The position numbers and the translations under genes were made by a program. Below are positions 9,573-9,667 of a stretch of DNA of 9,667 bases, one piece after another (position 1 is the first letter of the stretch; every line of letters starts with the position of its first letter). This stretch comes from Burkholderiales bacterium. GTDB lineage: Bacteria; Pseudomonadota; Gammaproteobacteria; Burkholderiales; SG8-39. The stretch lies in NCBI GenBank assembly GCA_029266935.1, contig JAQSVY010000029.1:1-9667 (forward strand), given 5' to 3'. A model generated the notes under the pieces. It had not been told where the DNA came from and ran no database searches. It saw only the letters and a program-made list of their open reading frames with translations.

Positions 9573-9667
9573 TTTCCCTTGAAGCGTGGCGGACGCTTCT
9601 CCTTGAACGCCGTCACGCCCTCCCGGTAGTCCTCCGAGTACCCTGCCTCGCGCTGCAGGTCGCGCTC
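9569..9667 (-). CDS. paaG: Enoyl-CoA hydratase/isomerase C-terminus, ring-epoxide isomerase
   Basis: The last 32 residues of a crotonase-fold protein; the rest lies beyond the right edge. The tail E-R-D-L-Q-R-E-A-G-Y, then D-Y-R-E-G-V-T-A-F, closing F-K-G-K, matches the end of E. coli PaaG (L-E-R-D-Y-Q-R-L-A-G, D-Y-R-E-G-V-S-A-F, F-T-G-K) closely. PaaG converts the 1,2-epoxide of phenylacetyl-CoA to the oxepin form. The next gene is paaK, which supports PaaG over a generic enoyl-CoA hydratase, although PaaF and other crotonases share parts of the tail. The stop TGA overlaps the paaK ATG. Confidence 0.85.
   Translation of the reverse strand, partial: ERDLQREAGYSEDYREGVTAFKEKRPPRFKGK

Noticed and set aside
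8151..9629. 492-codon plus-strand frame antisense to paaK
   Set aside because: Exact antisense of a well-conserved PaaK; composition is His/Arg/Val/Ala-rich as expected for the complementary frame of a GC-rich gene.

Overview
This is a GC-rich (by eye about two thirds G+C), densely coding chromosomal window, most likely from a betaproteobacterium (Burkholderiales- or Rhodocyclales-like). That placement is inferred from the protein flavour of PaaK, FadH and the homodimeric E1, the GC-rich codon usage, and short palindromes of the GGGGTCAGACCCC and GGGGACGTACCCC type that I associate with environmental Betaproteobacteria. No rRNA, tRNA, CRISPR array, transposase or phage gene is visible, and no gene-free stretch exceeds about 160 bases.

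Layout, left to right. The window opens with the first 44 codons of a cold-shock protein on the minus strand (1-132), whose leader carries a 15-bp tandem repeat. Next comes an Lrp/AsnC-family regulator (289-786, minus), divergent from a full-length homodimeric 2-oxoacid dehydrogenase E1 (AceE/MdeB type, 869-3505, plus). Their 82-bp shared control region holds four exact copies of the hexamer CGGCAT/ATGCCG. No E2 or E3 gene is next to the E1. An Lrp-family gene beside an E1 paralogue recalls the mdeR-mdeB pair of Pseudomonas putida, where the E1 is linked to 2-oxobutyrate from methionine breakdown.

From 8158 down to 3440 a five-gene minus-strand operon runs with almost no spacing. Its genes are an AraC-HTH/O6-methylguanine methyltransferase fusion, an EamA/DMT transporter, a 2,4-dienoyl-CoA reductase (FadH), a short-chain dehydrogenase lacking the usual active-site Tyr, and a small exported protein of unknown function. 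Junctions are 10 nt, 4 nt, an ATGA overlap and a TAGTG overlap. The last gene converges on, and overlaps, the 3' end of the E1 gene. At the right edge a phenylacetate cluster begins: paaK (8307-9572) overlaps by ATGA the last codons of paaG (9569-9667).

The most unusual signal is not a gene. REP-like palindromes occur at three places. One pair lies inside fadH and encodes a 15-residue loop in frame at exactly the length of the loop it replaces (compared with E. coli FadH recalled from memory). Another appears to supply part of the C-terminus of the small exported protein. A third is intergenic. At the paaK 3' end, the last codons (D-K-R-P-K) are present twice, differing only at synonymous third positions. 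Short AT-richer, rare-codon patches recur inside otherwise GC3-rich genes, often at variable loops. Together these suggest repeated small-scale rewriting of coding sequence.
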